From Candidatus Microbacterium colombiense (lineage in GTDB: Bacteria; Actinomycetota; Actinomycetes; Actinomycetales; Microbacteriaceae), in the NCBI GenBank assembly GCA_029203165.1, contig CP119308.1, positions 1,488,001 through 1,552,000 of the forward strand: a DNA stretch of 64,000 bases, read 5' to 3'. A model generated the notes under the pieces. The model was not told where the DNA came from. It ran no database searches and saw nothing but the letters and a program-made list of their open reading frames with translations. Shown here one piece after another: positions 1 to 8,550 of the stretch. How positions within the stretch are numbered: the stretch's first letter is position 1; each line of letters begins with the position of its first letter. The translations under genes and the position numbers were made by a program.

Positions 1-16
1 CGGTCAGCTCGTGCAT
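1..16 (-). CDS. possible start of a gene running off the left edge
   Basis: On the minus strand an ATG at 16 follows a GAGGCGAG-like ribosome-binding sequence located just after the stop of the carboxypeptidase gene at 27. Only five codons (reading M-H-E-L-T) lie in the window, so nothing can be said about function. The close spacing suggests it is co-transcribed with the carboxypeptidase upstream of it. Confidence 0.25.
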
Positions 17-26
17 CACGCTCGCC

Positions 27-1505
27 TCAGCGCGCGGTGGCGTCGCGGTAGAACACGTCGAGGTCGCGCTTCATGTGCGTCGCCGCCAGCTCATCGACGA
101 ACGTCATGTGCCCGGACTCGTAGAAGGTGAAGCGGATGTTCTGGCGCAGCGCGGGGGCGAGGTACAGGTGCGCGACGTCGAGCTCCGGACCGAAGAACGG
201 CGTGGCGAGGTCGTAGTACCCGCCCATCACGTAGACCTTGAGGTTCGGGTTGCGGCGGACGGCGGCCGAGAGATCGAGCGAGACGTCGGGGACGAGCTGC
301 GGCGCATCGATTCCCGGTGCCTTGTGCGTCCAGTCCCAGGCGCGTGAGATCGGCATGTTGTACAGGTGCCGGTAGTGCAGCTCGCTGGTGTAGCCGATGT
401 CGTCGACGAGGTGGGCGCGGTAGGTCGACAGATGGGCGCTGTTCACGCCCGCCGTCGCCGCGTCGTCGGTGGCGGGGTCGTGCGATCCATTGCCGCGCAC
501 ATACTGGTGCTCGGCGGTGAAACGGGTGTCGAAGCGACCGATCACGCGGCCTTCGTCGGCCAGAAGCGCGTAGCGGTACTGCTCCATGCCGATGCGGAAG
601 TGGTTCTTCTTCAGGGTGTCGGCGTCGAGGCCGACCAGCGCGCTCATCTGCTCGGCGACGTCGTTCTCGATGTCGCTCGGCAGCTGGTCACCGCGCAGCA
701 GTGCGGCGGCGAAGGGGCCCTGAGCGAACTCACGAGCCTCGGCGAGGAACGGCACGAGTTCGCTGTGAGCTGTGCGCGCCTTGCCGTGGTACCACGCGGT
801 GGCGGCGAACGAGGGCAGGAGGTTGATGTACTCCCGCGGACCTCCGATGTTGCTCTCGCCCCAGTTCAGCACGGTCGACAGCAGCACCACGCCGTTGAAG
901 TCCAGACCCTGGTTCTGCAGGCGGTGCACGAGGGCGGCGGCGCGGGTCGTGCCATAGGACTCGCCGAACAGGAAGCGCGGGGCGTTCCAGTTGTTCGTGA
1001 TCGTCAGCCAGCGTGTGACCGCCTTCGCGAAGGCATCGACATCCTGGTCGACGCCCCACACCTGGCCGGGCTTCGTGTCGCCCAGCAGGCGGGAGTATCC
1101 GGTGCCCGGGGCGTCGATGAAGACCAGATCGGACTCGGTCAGCAGCGTGTGCGGGTTGTCGCCGGATGTGTACGGCGCGGGTGGCGTGGCCAGCGGGGTG
1201 TTCGTGGGGGTGCGCTTCGGGCCGAAGCCGCCGATGTTGAGCCAGAGACTCGCCGACCCGGGGCCGCCGTTGAACAGGAAGGTCACCGGCCGCTCGGGGG
1301 CGCCGTCTGCGCGGTCGGCCACGTAGGAGGTGTAGAACACGCTCGCGAGCGGGCGGTTCTCGTCGTCGCGCACGATGACCGTGCCGGCGCCTGCCGTGTA
1401 GTCGAGCGTGCGTCCGCCGGCCGCGAGCTGGTGGCGACGGGAGGTGAACGTCTCGGGGCTGAGCGTCTCTGAGGCGGTCTGGTCGGCAGGGGTCGGCTCG
1501 GTCAC
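27..1505 (-). CDS. S10 family serine carboxypeptidase-like peptidase
   Basis: Alpha/beta-hydrolase peptidase of family S10, 492 residues. What is seen: the oxyanion-hole motif FNGGPGS at residues 78-84, the nucleophile motif GESYGTT with Ser183, a likely catalytic Asp in GGYYDLATP near residue 432 and the catalytic His in SGHMTF near residue 466. The triad order Ser-Asp-His is that of the family. No signal peptide is visible, so a cytoplasmic location is inferred, as for many actinobacterial S10 proteins. The start is GTG at 1505 with AGGGAG about eight bases upstream. The short AT-rich gap to the regulator gene at 1549 holds a TATATT box (1537-1542 on the minus strand) that could serve as its promoter. 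The peptide substrate is not predictable. Confidence 0.9.
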   Translation of the reverse strand: MTEPTPADQTASETLSPETFTSRRHQLAAGGRTLDYTAGAGTVIVRDDENRPLASVFYTSYVADRADGAPERPVTFLFNGGPGSASLWLNIGGFGPKRTPTNTPLATPPAPYTSGDNPHTLLTESDLVFIDAPGTGYSRLLGDTKPGQVWGVDQDVDAFAKAVTRWLTITNNWNAPRFLFGESYGTTRAAALVHRLQNQGLDFNGVVLLSTVLNWGESNIGGPREYINLLPSFAATAWYHGKARTAHSELVPFLAEAREFAQGPFAAALLRGDQLPSDIENDVAEQMSALVGLDADTLKKNHFRIGMEQYRYALLADEGRVIGRFDTRFTAEHQYVRGNGSHDPATDDAATAGVNSAHLSTYRAHLVDDIGYTSELHYRHLYNMPISRAWDWTHKAPGIDAPQLVPDVSLDLSAAVRRNPNLKVYVMGGYYDLATPFFGPELDVAHLYLAPALRQNIRFTFYESGHMTFVDELAATHMKRDLDVFYRDATAR

Positions 1506-1536
1506 GGGTCTCCCTAGAAAATGAATGAGTGAATTG

Positions 1537-1542
1537 AATATA
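1537..1542 (-). promoter_or_regulatory. candidate -10 box for the carboxypeptidase gene
   Basis: Reading on the minus strand the gap 1506-1548 is strikingly AT-rich for this genome and contains TATATT, with an alternative TAAGAT a few bases earlier. No convincing -35 box is visible; it would lie inside the end of the upstream regulator gene. Confidence 0.35.
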
Positions 1543-1548
1543 TCTTAA

Positions 1549-2991
1549 TCACTCGCTGGCGTGGCGCCCGAGGAAGTTGTAGACCTCGTTGTCGTCGACA
1601 CCGGGGAAGGCGCCGCGGGGGAGCGGTGAGAACATATGGGTGTGCACGCGGGCGCTCGGCCACGCCCTGCCGCTCCAGCGATCGGTCAGCTCGGTGGACG
1701 GCCGACGGCAGCACGCCTCGTCGGGGCAGGTCGACACCGCACGGTCGGCCGTCTCGCGCCCTCGCCACCAGCGGGCATCGTCGAACGGCACGCCGACCGT
1801 GACCGAGAACTCCCCGTCGCTCGACGATCCGGTCTGGGTCGAACACCAGAACGTGCCCGATGGCGTATCGGTGTACTGGTGGTGCTCGGTCGTGCGGTTC
1901 TGCTGGGTGAACGCGCCGCGTGCCTGGAACTTGCGGCATACCCGCTGCCCTTCCACCGCCCCGGTCACATCCATCGGCAGCGGCAGATCGTCATTCTCGT
2001 AGACGCGCGTGATGGCGCCCGTGGCATCCACTCTCAGAAAGTGCAGTGACATGCCCAGGTGCTCGGTGATGAGGTTCGTCATGCGCATCCCCGCAGCCTC
2101 GTGCGTGACACCGAAGGCATCGCGGAAGTCCTCGACGGCCAGGTTGCGGTCCTTCTTGGCCTGCTGAAGGAAGGCCACGGATGCGGCCTCGGGCATCAGG
2201 CAGGCCGCTGCGAAGTAGTTGATCTCGAGGCGCTGCTGCAGGAAGTCCGCGTAGTCCGTCGGAGGAGTGTGACCGAGCAGCCGGTGCGCCATGGCCTGCA
2301 GGGCCATCGAGCGCAGACCGTGCCCGCCGGGGATCGAGGCCGGCGGCAGGTAGATGCGTCCGTTCTCGAGGTCGGTCACCGAACGCGTGGAGTGGGGGAG
2401 ATCGTTGACGTAGATCAGCTCGAAGCCGATCTTCTCGGCCATGATGCTCACGGTGCGGTGCGTGAGCGCGCCCTGCACGTGACCTGCGGCGCGCAGGTGC
2501 TTCTCGGCGAGTTTCTCGATGTCACCGAGGTAGTTGTTCTGCTCGCGCATGCGCAGCCGCAGCTCGGTGTTCGCTCGACGGGCTTCCTCGGGAGTCGCGA
2601 TCGCCTCGCGTTCGCGTCGTTGCAGCTCGTGGTGCAGGCCCAGCAGCGACTCGATCGTCTCGTCGCTCATCCCCTTGGTGACGCGCACGGGGGCGACGCC
2701 GAGCTGGCGGAACACCGGACTCTCCTGTGCTCGCTCGAGCGCTATCTCCAGTGCGGCACGACGGTTCGGCGGCTCGCCCGAGATCAGATCGGTGACCTCG
2801 GTGCTCGTCGCGTGCGCGATCGCCTGCAGCAGCGACAGCTTGGGTTCGCGCTTGCCGTTCTCGATCAGGCTCAGCTGGGATCCCGCGACCCCCACCAGTG
2901 CGCCGAGCTCGTCGAGGGTGAAGCCGTTCTCGAGTCGGTGGTGCCGAATGCGGTGGCCGAGTGTCGTGAGGTGGATGCCGGAGGTCGCCAT
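1549..2991 (-). CDS. XRE-type ScfR/RamB-like transcriptional regulator with ImmA/IrrE-like domain
   Basis: 480-residue regulator. Residues about 10-65 form a Cro/CI-type helix-turn-helix, about 170-290 resemble the ImmA/IrrE (DUF955) domain, and the Cys-containing C-terminal part from about 310 matches the short-chain fatty acyl regulator domain (ScfR, DUF2083). This three-part order is that of RamB of Corynebacterium, which is known to control acetate and propionate metabolism. The metalloprotease motif is degenerate: AHRLLGH at 235-241 lacks the usual HExxH glutamate, so proteolysis is unlikely. It is transcribed divergently from pckG across a 109-base gap, which makes pckG a natural candidate target; this is inference. 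The start is ATG at 2991; the AAGGA directly abutting it is too close, and AGGA seven bases upstream is the likelier ribosome-binding site. Confidence 0.85.
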   Translation of the reverse strand: MATSGIHLTTLGHRIRHHRLENGFTLDELGALVGVAGSQLSLIENGKREPKLSLLQAIAHATSTEVTDLISGEPPNRRAALEIALERAQESPVFRQLGVAPVRVTKGMSDETIESLLGLHHELQRREREAIATPEEARRANTELRLRMREQNNYLGDIEKLAEKHLRAAGHVQGALTHRTVSIMAEKIGFELIYVNDLPHSTRSVTDLENGRIYLPPASIPGGHGLRSMALQAMAHRLLGHTPPTDYADFLQQRLEINYFAAACLMPEAASVAFLQQAKKDRNLAVEDFRDAFGVTHEAAGMRMTNLITEHLGMSLHFLRVDATGAITRVYENDDLPLPMDVTGAVEGQRVCRKFQARGAFTQQNRTTEHHQYTDTPSGTFWCSTQTGSSSDGEFSVTVGVPFDDARWWRGRETADRAVSTCPDEACCRRPSTELTDRWSGRAWPSARVHTHMFSPLPRGAFPGVDDNEVYNFLGRHASE

Positions 2992-3007
2992 TCCTTGATC
3001 CTAGCGA

Positions 3008-3023
3008 AAGAATCTCGTTTCTT
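3008..3023. promoter_or_regulatory. inverted repeat between the ScfR-like regulator and pckG
   Basis: AAGAA-N6-TTCTT forms a 16-base inverted repeat in the 109-base divergent intergenic region, in an AT-rich patch that contrasts with the surroundings. It is a candidate operator shared by the regulator gene and pckG. Binding by the ScfR-like protein is inferred from position only. Confidence 0.4.
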
Positions 3024-3100
3024 ATCGGTCAAAATGGCTGAAAGACGCTCCGAACCCAGAAGAAGATGGATGCAACGCCCCACACATCTAAGGAGCTGTC

Positions 3101-4963
3101 ATGGCCATCGCTGAAGTCTTCGCCCCTCGCACATCCCCCGTCGCCGCCGCGCGTACGTTCGGTGCTGCGCCGAGCTACGACACCCCCGCGATGGCTGAGC
3201 TGGCCGCCTGGGTCGAAGAGATCCGCGCGCTCACCCAGCCGGACTCCGTGCACTGGGTCGACGGATCGCGGGCCGAGAACGACTGGCTGCTGCGCGGCCT
3301 CGTCGACGAGGGCAAGCTCATCAAGCTCAACCCCGAATGGCGCCCGGGTTCCTACCTCGCCCGCTCGCACCCCAGCGACGTCGCCCGCACCGAGGGACGC
3401 ACCTACATCGCCTCCGAGCGCGAGGAAGATGCAGGCCCCACCAACAACTGGGCCGCTCCCGCCGAGATGCACGCCAAGATGACCGAGATCTTCGAGGGCT
3501 CCATGCGCGGACGCACGATGTACGTCGTCCCCTTCTCGATGGGCCCGGTCGGTGGTCCGCTGTCGCACATCGGCGTGCAGGTCACCGACAGCGCCTACGC
3601 GGTCGCCTCGATCGGCATCATGACCCGCGTGGGCGACGCCGTGACGCGTCGCATCGCCGAGGGCGCCCCGTGGGTCAAGACGGTCCACACGGTCGGTGCT
3701 CCGCTCGCGGAGGGTGAGCAGGACGTCGAGTGGCCTTGCAACGACGAGAAGTACATCGTGCACTTCCCCGAGACGCTCGAGGTCTACTCCTTCGGCTCCG
3801 GATACGGCGGCAACGCGATCCTCGCCAAGAAGTGCTTCGCGCTGCGCATCGCCTCGGTGATCGCCCGCGATGAGGGATGGCTCGCCGAGCACATGCTGCT
3901 CATCCGCGTGATCGACCCGCAGGGCAAGGCGTACCACGTGGCCGCCGCGTTCCCGTCGGCCTGCGGCAAGACGAACCTCGCGATGCTGCGCCCGACGATC
4001 CCCGGGTGGAGGGTCGAGACCCTCGGCGATGACATCGCCTGGATCCGTCCGGGCGAAGACGGTCGCATGTGGGCGATCAACCCGGAGGCCGGCTTCTTCG
4101 GTGTCGCCCCCGGCACCGGCGAATCCACCAACGTCACCGCGGTCGAGACCCTGTGGGGCAACACGATCTTCACGAACGTCGCGCTCCGTCCCGACGGCGA
4201 CGTGTGGTGGGAGGGCCTGACCGATCAGGCGCCCGCGAACCTGATCGACTGGGAGGGCAACGACTGGACGCCCGACTCCGGACGCCCTGCCGCGCACCCC
4301 AACTCGCGCTTCACGGTGTCGGCGGCGCAGTGCCCGCAGATCTCCGAGGACTGGGAGCAGGCCGTTCCGCTCGACGTGATCCTGTTCGGCGGTCGACGCG
4401 CGAGCAACGTGCCCCTCGTGGTCGAGGCGACCGACTGGACGCACGGCGTCTTCCTCGGCTCGAACATCTCGTCCGAGCGCACGGCGGCCGCCGAGGGCAC
4501 GCTGGGCGAGCTGCGCCGCGACCCGTTCGCGATGCTCCCGTTCTGCGGCTACAACATGGCGGACTACTTCGGCCACTGGCTGAAGGTCGGTCGCGGTCTG
4601 CGTTTCGACCGGGCCCCGCGCATCTTCCAGGTGAACTGGTTCCGTCGTGGCGACGACGGCCGGTTCCTGTGGCCCGGATTCGGCGACAACTCGCGGGTCG
4701 TCGACTGGATCATCCGCCGCGTCGCGGGCGATGTGTCCGCGGTCGACAGCCCCATCGGCCGCCTGCCCCGCACGGAAGACCTGAACCTCGACGGGCTCGA
4801 CCTTCCCGCCGCCGACCTCGAGGAGCTCTTCTCCGTCGACGCCCAGGCATGGAAGACCGAAGCCGATCTGACCGAGGAGTTCTACGACACCTTCGGCGAC
4901 AGGGTCCCGGCCGCTCTGCGCGCCGAGCTCGCGTCGCTGCGCTACCGTCTCGCGAACGCGTAG
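3101..4963 (+). CDS. pckG: phosphoenolpyruvate carboxykinase (GTP)
   Basis: Converts oxaloacetate plus GTP to phosphoenolpyruvate, CO2 and GDP, the entry step of gluconeogenesis and part of the PEP-pyruvate-oxaloacetate node. The 620-residue length is normal for the GTP-dependent family. The kinase-1a P-loop ACGKTN is at residues 287-292, followed by GDDIAW, the NPEAGFFGVAPGT segment and FGGRR, all diagnostic for the GTP form rather than the ATP form. The start ATG at 3101 has AAGGAG eight bases upstream. It lies divergently from a ScfR/RamB-like regulator and is followed by two hairpins. The window also encodes the opposing anaplerotic enzyme ppc. Confidence 0.97.
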   Translation: MAIAEVFAPRTSPVAAARTFGAAPSYDTPAMAELAAWVEEIRALTQPDSVHWVDGSRAENDWLLRGLVDEGKLIKLNPEWRPGSYLARSHPSDVARTEGRTYIASEREEDAGPTNNWAAPAEMHAKMTEIFEGSMRGRTMYVVPFSMGPVGGPLSHIGVQVTDSAYAVASIGIMTRVGDAVTRRIAEGAPWVKTVHTVGAPLAEGEQDVEWPCNDEKYIVHFPETLEVYSFGSGYGGNAILAKKCFALRIASVIARDEGWLAEHMLLIRVIDPQGKAYHVAAAFPSACGKTNLAMLRPTIPGWRVETLGDDIAWIRPGEDGRMWAINPEAGFFGVAPGTGESTNVTAVETLWGNTIFTNVALRPDGDVWWEGLTDQAPANLIDWEGNDWTPDSGRPAAHPNSRFTVSAAQCPQISEDWEQAVPLDVILFGGRRASNVPLVVEATDWTHGVFLGSNISSERTAAAEGTLGELRRDPFAMLPFCGYNMADYFGHWLKVGRGLRFDRAPRIFQVNWFRRGDDGRFLWPGFGDNSRVVDWIIRRVAGDVSAVDSPIGRLPRTEDLNLDGLDLPAADLEELFSVDAQAWKTEADLTEEFYDTFGDRVPAALRAELASLRYRLANA

Positions 4964-4972
4964 CCCCAGACC

Positions 4973-5020
4973 GGCACCGGCTCGGGGGAGCCGGTGCCAC
5001 CATCCCGCGAAGGCGGGATG
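4973..5020 (+). terminator. tandem hairpins downstream of pckG
   Basis: Two perfect stems follow the pckG stop: GGCACCGGCT (4973-4982) pairs with 4989-4998 around a six-base loop, and CATCCCGC (5001-5008) pairs with GCGGGATG (5013-5020) around a GAAG tetraloop. No T-run follows, as is common for actinobacterial terminators. They may end the transcript or protect its 3' end. Confidence 0.6.
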
Positions 5021-5148
5021 TCGGAGACGAACCCATGGCTGAGTGGTCTCCGGCATCTCGCCTTCGCGTTGCCCTTCGCCGGATACGCAGCATGCGGCGA
5101 TAGGGTCGGAGCATCCGCGCGTCTGCGGTGCTGTCCGGGGGGAACGCG

Positions 5149-6303
5149 ATGCGTCACGGTGCGATGAAGCAGGGTCTGATCGGCGGAGCGGTGCTCGCCG
5201 CGTTGTGGTTCCTGTGCGGCTGGGTTCCCTCCCTCTTGTACTCCGCCGGCGGGAGCCTGGCGACGTTGGCCGGGCTCATCCCGTCGCCGATGAACCGTGG
5301 CGTCTTCGGCAGTCCGGTGCTGTGGGCGGTCCTCGTGCAGGTGCTGATGGCGGTCGTGCTCGTGGCCGGGTTCGCGGTGCTCGCCGACCGGCTCTCTCGG
5401 GCGCGCGCGGCTTTCGCCGCCGGCTGGCTCGCGGCGATCCTGACGGCCTTCGCGATCGGCGCCGCTCTCGACATCGGGAGTTTCGTCGCATGGGTGGGGC
5501 CGTTCGGCATCGGTGGCGCTGCCGGCACGATGGGTGCCGCCGCGGGAACCACCTGGTGGGCCGTCATGGTGGGCTGGATTCCGGCACTCCTCTGGATGCG
5601 TTCCGGGCGGGCAGCGGGGGTCGAGCCGTCACCCGCGCGCGAGCCCCGCGAGCCCGGCGCGACGAGGGCGCTCACCGTCGCCTGCGTGGTCGCGGTGGTC
5701 GCCGTGCTCGCTCTTCCCTTCGCGTCAGAGGGCGGCCACAACGCCACACAGCAGCAGTTGCGCGAGGAACAGGCGACGGCGCAGGGCGAGGCTGATCCGA
5801 GCGGAGCGGCGGCTCCCGATCCCTCCGCGGAGGGGGAGTCGGTGCCGACGGCAGGTCCTTCCGACGGCGCGATCGCCGACGGGGCCTGCACGGCAGAGAA
5901 CACCACGATCATGACTCCTCCGCCGGATGGTGCGACGGGGCATCGAGGGCAAATGCTGCAGCTCGTGAATGTGGCGGAGCAGCCGTGCACCCTGAGCGGG
6001 TATCCGGACGTCGCGTACGGCGATCAGAACGGGCACGTGCTCGACGTGACGGTCGAGCACGGCCGCTCCTTCATGGCGGAGGATCCCGGTCCGTCGTCGA
6101 TCACTCTTCAGCCGGGAGAATCGGCGATGGCAGTGATCGGATGGGATGCCAACTCCGTGCAGGGACAACTCGCGGCACGCAGCATCTGGGTCGCCGTCCT
6201 ACCCGGTCAGCAACGCCTCTCGTGGGACATGCCGCTCGACATCATCCCCGGGGCGACCGTGCACGTGACGGCCTGGCAGCCCGCGGCGCCTCCGGCAGGG
6301 TGA
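5149..6303 (+). CDS. membrane protein with C-terminal DUF4232 domain
   Basis: About 384 residues. The N-terminal half has around five hydrophobic membrane-spanning segments, the last being a single helix before a Ser/Pro/Glu/Ala-rich linker. Residues from about 250 to the end resemble DUF4232, an extracytoplasmic beta-sandwich domain of unknown function common in actinobacterial surface proteins (it includes LQPGESA and a paired-cysteine pattern C..C). I chose ATG 5149 because GGGGGGAA lies just upstream; an in-frame start 21 bases earlier lacks a site. It stands alone between pckG and a convergent ABC exporter gene. No substrate or partner can be named. Confidence 0.75.
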   Translation: MRHGAMKQGLIGGAVLAALWFLCGWVPSLLYSAGGSLATLAGLIPSPMNRGVFGSPVLWAVLVQVLMAVVLVAGFAVLADRLSRARAAFAAGWLAAILTAFAIGAALDIGSFVAWVGPFGIGGAAGTMGAAAGTTWWAVMVGWIPALLWMRSGRAAGVEPSPAREPREPGATRALTVACVVAVVAVLALPFASEGGHNATQQQLREEQATAQGEADPSGAAAPDPSAEGESVPTAGPSDGAIADGACTAENTTIMTPPPDGATGHRGQMLQLVNVAEQPCTLSGYPDVAYGDQNGHVLDVTVEHGRSFMAEDPGPSSITLQPGESAMAVIGWDANSVQGQLAARSIWVAVLPGQQRLSWDMPLDIIPGATVHVTAWQPAAPPAG

Positions 6304-6307
6304 CGGC

Positions 6308-8197
6308 TCAGGCCAGGAGCTGATGGCGGGCGAGGTCGCGATACAACGGCGTCGACTCCACGAGCTCGGCGTGCGTGCCCTGACCCACCACCGTGCCGTC
6401 CTGCAGCACGATGATCAGGTCGCTGTCGACGACGGTCGACAACCGGTGCGCGATCACGACGAGAGTGCGGTCGGTGGAGACGGCGTCGATCGCCTCGCGC
6501 ATCTTCTGCTCATTCACGCCGTCGAGTGACGACGTCGACTCGTCGAGCAGCAGGATCGGTGCGTCGGTCAGCAGTGCACGGGCGATCGCGAGGCGCTGGC
6601 GCTCACCGCCCGAGAGCATCACGCCGTCCTCGCCGACGGGTGCCTCCAGCCCGAGGGGATTGCGCTCGAGCACATCGCCGAGGTTCACCGCGCGCAGCAC
6701 CTGCTCGCACGCGGCGTCGGAGGCATCGGGGGCAGCGAGGCGCAGGTTGTCGGCGAGCGTGCCGGCGAGCGTCGGCGCATCCTGCTCGACGTACCCGAAC
6801 TGCGCGCGCAGCTCCTCGCGTGCGTAGGTGCGAGCGTCATGACCGTAGAGGCGGATCGAGCCGCCTGTGGGGTCGTAGAAGCGCTCGACGAGCGAGAGGA
6901 TCGTGCTCTTGCCCGCGCCGCTCGGCCCGACCAGAGCGACCCGTGCACCACGAGGCACCGCGAACGACACGCCGCGCAGCACCTCGTGCGCGGTGGGTGT
7001 GGGAACGTCGCCGGTCTCGGGCTTCTCCAGGTGCGCGTCGGCGAGCAGTTCCTGCGCGGCCTTCGCGGCGGCGCGGCGTGCGGCCACCACGTTTTCCGGG
7101 TACCGGAAGTGCACATCGCGGAACTCCAGCGCCGGCGCCTGGGCGTCGGGCTCGTCACGCGTCAGGGCCGCGGCGATCGCCTCGTCATCCTGGGTCTCAG
7201 TGGGCAGATCGAGCACCTCCTGGATGCGACCCAGCGCGCCGAGGGCCTGGTTGACCGAGGTGATGGCACCGAACGTCGAGGCGAGCGGCATCACCAGGAG
7301 GAACAGGAACATGATGAACGAGATCAGCGAGGCGATCGTGATGGTGCCTGCGGCGACACGGAAGCCGCCGACCCCCAGCACCACGAGCAGCGAGAGTTGC
7401 AGGGCGATGCCCGCGATCGGCACGACGAGGGACGAGATCTTGGCGATGCGCACGCCGATGCCGTACGCGTCCGACGCGAGCTCCGACACCGCGGCCGTCT
7501 CGCGTTCGGCCGCGCCCGATGCGCGGATCGTGCGGATCGAGCCGACGGCGCGCTCGACGCCGGATGCGAGAGCGCCGACCTTCTCCTGCTGCTCGGTCGA
7601 GGCGGTGCGGATGCGGCCGCTCAGGGCGACGACCACGACGACCGAGACGCCGATCACGAGCACGATGAGAAGCAGCAGCACGGGGTCGATCACGAGCATC
7701 GCGATGAGCGCTCCGAGGAACAGCACGATGTTGCCCACGGCATCCGCGAGGCCCTGGGTGAGCACGGCGTAGAGCAGCGTGGTGTCGGTGCCGACGCGTG
7801 AGACGAGGTCGCCGGTGCGGCGGGCGTCGAACTCCGACGTGGGCAGATGCAGGATGCGGGCGATCAGCTTGCGGCGGCTGGAGTAGACGACCGCGGTGCC
7901 CGTGCGCTGCAGCAGGTAGTGCTGGAAGCCCGAGATGACCGACGAGAGGATCACGAATCCGACCAGCAACCACACGAGGATGCCGAGTGCACCGTCGGAC
8001 TGCACGGCCTCGATGACCTGCCCGACCAGCAGCGGTTGCGCGAGCGAGGCCGCGGCGCCGAAGATGCTGAGCACCGCCACGACCATCAGCGTGCGCTTGT
8101 GCTCGAAGAGGAAGGGGAGGAGCTGGCGGAACGTGGCGCGCGGGCCATCCTGCTGCGCGCCGCGTCCGCGTCGGCGGGGAGACGCCGTGCGAGACAT
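6308..8197 (-). CDS. ABC exporter, fused permease and ATP-binding protein
   Basis: 629-residue half-transporter of the ABCB/multidrug export type. The N-terminal part has about six membrane helices (type I exporter fold). The C-terminal nucleotide-binding domain shows Walker A GPSGAGKST, signature LSGGERQR, the Walker B/D-loop region LLLDESTSSLDG and the H-loop VIAHRLST. Energy residues are complete, so a homodimer could be active; the substrate is unknown. ATG 8197 was chosen because GAGG stands about eight bases upstream and homologues begin with this short Arg-rich leader. A small helix-turn-helix gene lies 74 bases upstream on the same strand, suggesting local regulation, and a 14-base palindrome lies in between. 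Confidence 0.9.
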   Translation of the reverse strand: MSRTASPRRRGRGAQQDGPRATFRQLLPFLFEHKRTLMVVAVLSIFGAAASLAQPLLVGQVIEAVQSDGALGILVWLLVGFVILSSVISGFQHYLLQRTGTAVVYSSRRKLIARILHLPTSEFDARRTGDLVSRVGTDTTLLYAVLTQGLADAVGNIVLFLGALIAMLVIDPVLLLLIVLVIGVSVVVVVALSGRIRTASTEQQEKVGALASGVERAVGSIRTIRASGAAERETAAVSELASDAYGIGVRIAKISSLVVPIAGIALQLSLLVVLGVGGFRVAAGTITIASLISFIMFLFLLVMPLASTFGAITSVNQALGALGRIQEVLDLPTETQDDEAIAAALTRDEPDAQAPALEFRDVHFRYPENVVAARRAAAKAAQELLADAHLEKPETGDVPTPTAHEVLRGVSFAVPRGARVALVGPSGAGKSTILSLVERFYDPTGGSIRLYGHDARTYAREELRAQFGYVEQDAPTLAGTLADNLRLAAPDASDAACEQVLRAVNLGDVLERNPLGLEAPVGEDGVMLSGGERQRLAIARALLTDAPILLLDESTSSLDGVNEQKMREAIDAVSTDRTLVVIAHRLSTVVDSDLIIVLQDGTVVGQGTHAELVESTPLYRDLARHQLLA

Positions 8198-8224
8198 GGA
8201 GAACCTCGTTCTGGAAAAGGGCTT

Positions 8225-8238
8225 AGTACGACCGTACT
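8225..8238. promoter_or_regulatory. palindrome upstream of the ABC exporter gene
   Basis: AGTACG-AC-CGTACT is a perfect 14-base inverted repeat in the 74-base gap between the small helix-turn-helix gene and the exporter gene. TACGGT or TACTAA within it could act as a -10 box for the exporter. It resembles operators of exporter-linked repressors, but the binding protein is not known. Confidence 0.45.
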
Positions 8239-8271
8239 TCCTGCGCGGAAGGTGCGGCTTCACGAGGGCGC

Positions 8272-8478
8272 TCAGTGGCGGCCGAATCTCCGATGCGCGG
8301 CCTGCTTCGACACCCCGAGAGCGCTGGCGATCGCCTGCCAGGAGTAGCCGGCGTTCCGGGCGCGGCGCACCTGGACCTCCTCGGCGCGGGCGATGTCGAT
8401 CCGTACCCGCGCGAGTCTCGTCAGCTCGGCGATCGGCTCGCCCTCCGGGTCGACGGCGGATGCGGTGCGCATGTTCAT
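8272..8478 (-). CDS. 68-residue helix-turn-helix protein
   Basis: A small protein with one recognisable helix-turn-helix near its C-terminus (GYSWQAIASALGVSKQAAH, roughly residues 44-62), preceded by an Arg/Glu-rich helix. The compact form resembles AsnC/sigma-70-region-4-like DNA-binding domains lacking any effector domain. The start is ATG 8478 with a strong GGAGG six bases upstream. Two palindromes (8493-8508 and 8515-8542) lie directly in front of the gene, overlapping a plausible promoter, so autoregulation is likely. It lies just upstream of the ABC exporter on the same strand and may control it. The ligand or signal is unknown. Confidence 0.75.
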   Translation of the reverse strand: MNMRTASAVDPEGEPIAELTRLARVRIDIARAEEVQVRRARNAGYSWQAIASALGVSKQAAHRRFGRH

Positions 8479-8492
8479 GATGACCTCCGTTC

Positions 8493-8542
8493 GTCAACCT
8501 ACATTGACGCCGCGGGCTACGTCAACTCATGTTGACGTAGCC
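8493..8542 (-). promoter_or_regulatory. twin palindromic operators over the promoter of the small HTH gene
   Basis: GTCAAC-CTAC-ATTGAC (8493-8508) and the perfect GTCAAC-TCAT-GTTGAC core (8521-8536), the latter extending to 12-base arms (8515-8542), have centres 28 bases apart. On the minus strand TTGACG, an 18-base spacer and TAGGTT form a possible promoter whose boxes fall within the palindromes, a classic repressor layout. The longer palindrome also sits just after the stop of the MHS transporter gene at 8551, so it could double as that gene's terminator, although no T-run follows. Confidence 0.6.
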
Positions 8543-8550
8543 GCGCGGGG

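Noticed and set aside
3029..5056. Long open frame antisense to pckG (about 675 codons)
   Set aside because: Composition is Arg/Gly/Val/Asp-rich with no domains, typical of the antisense frame of a high-GC gene; pckG on the other strand is beyond doubt.
8197..8497. N-terminal 100-residue extension of the ABC exporter
   Set aside because: It runs through the helix-turn-helix gene in another frame and has no homology; ATG 8197 has its own ribosome-binding site.
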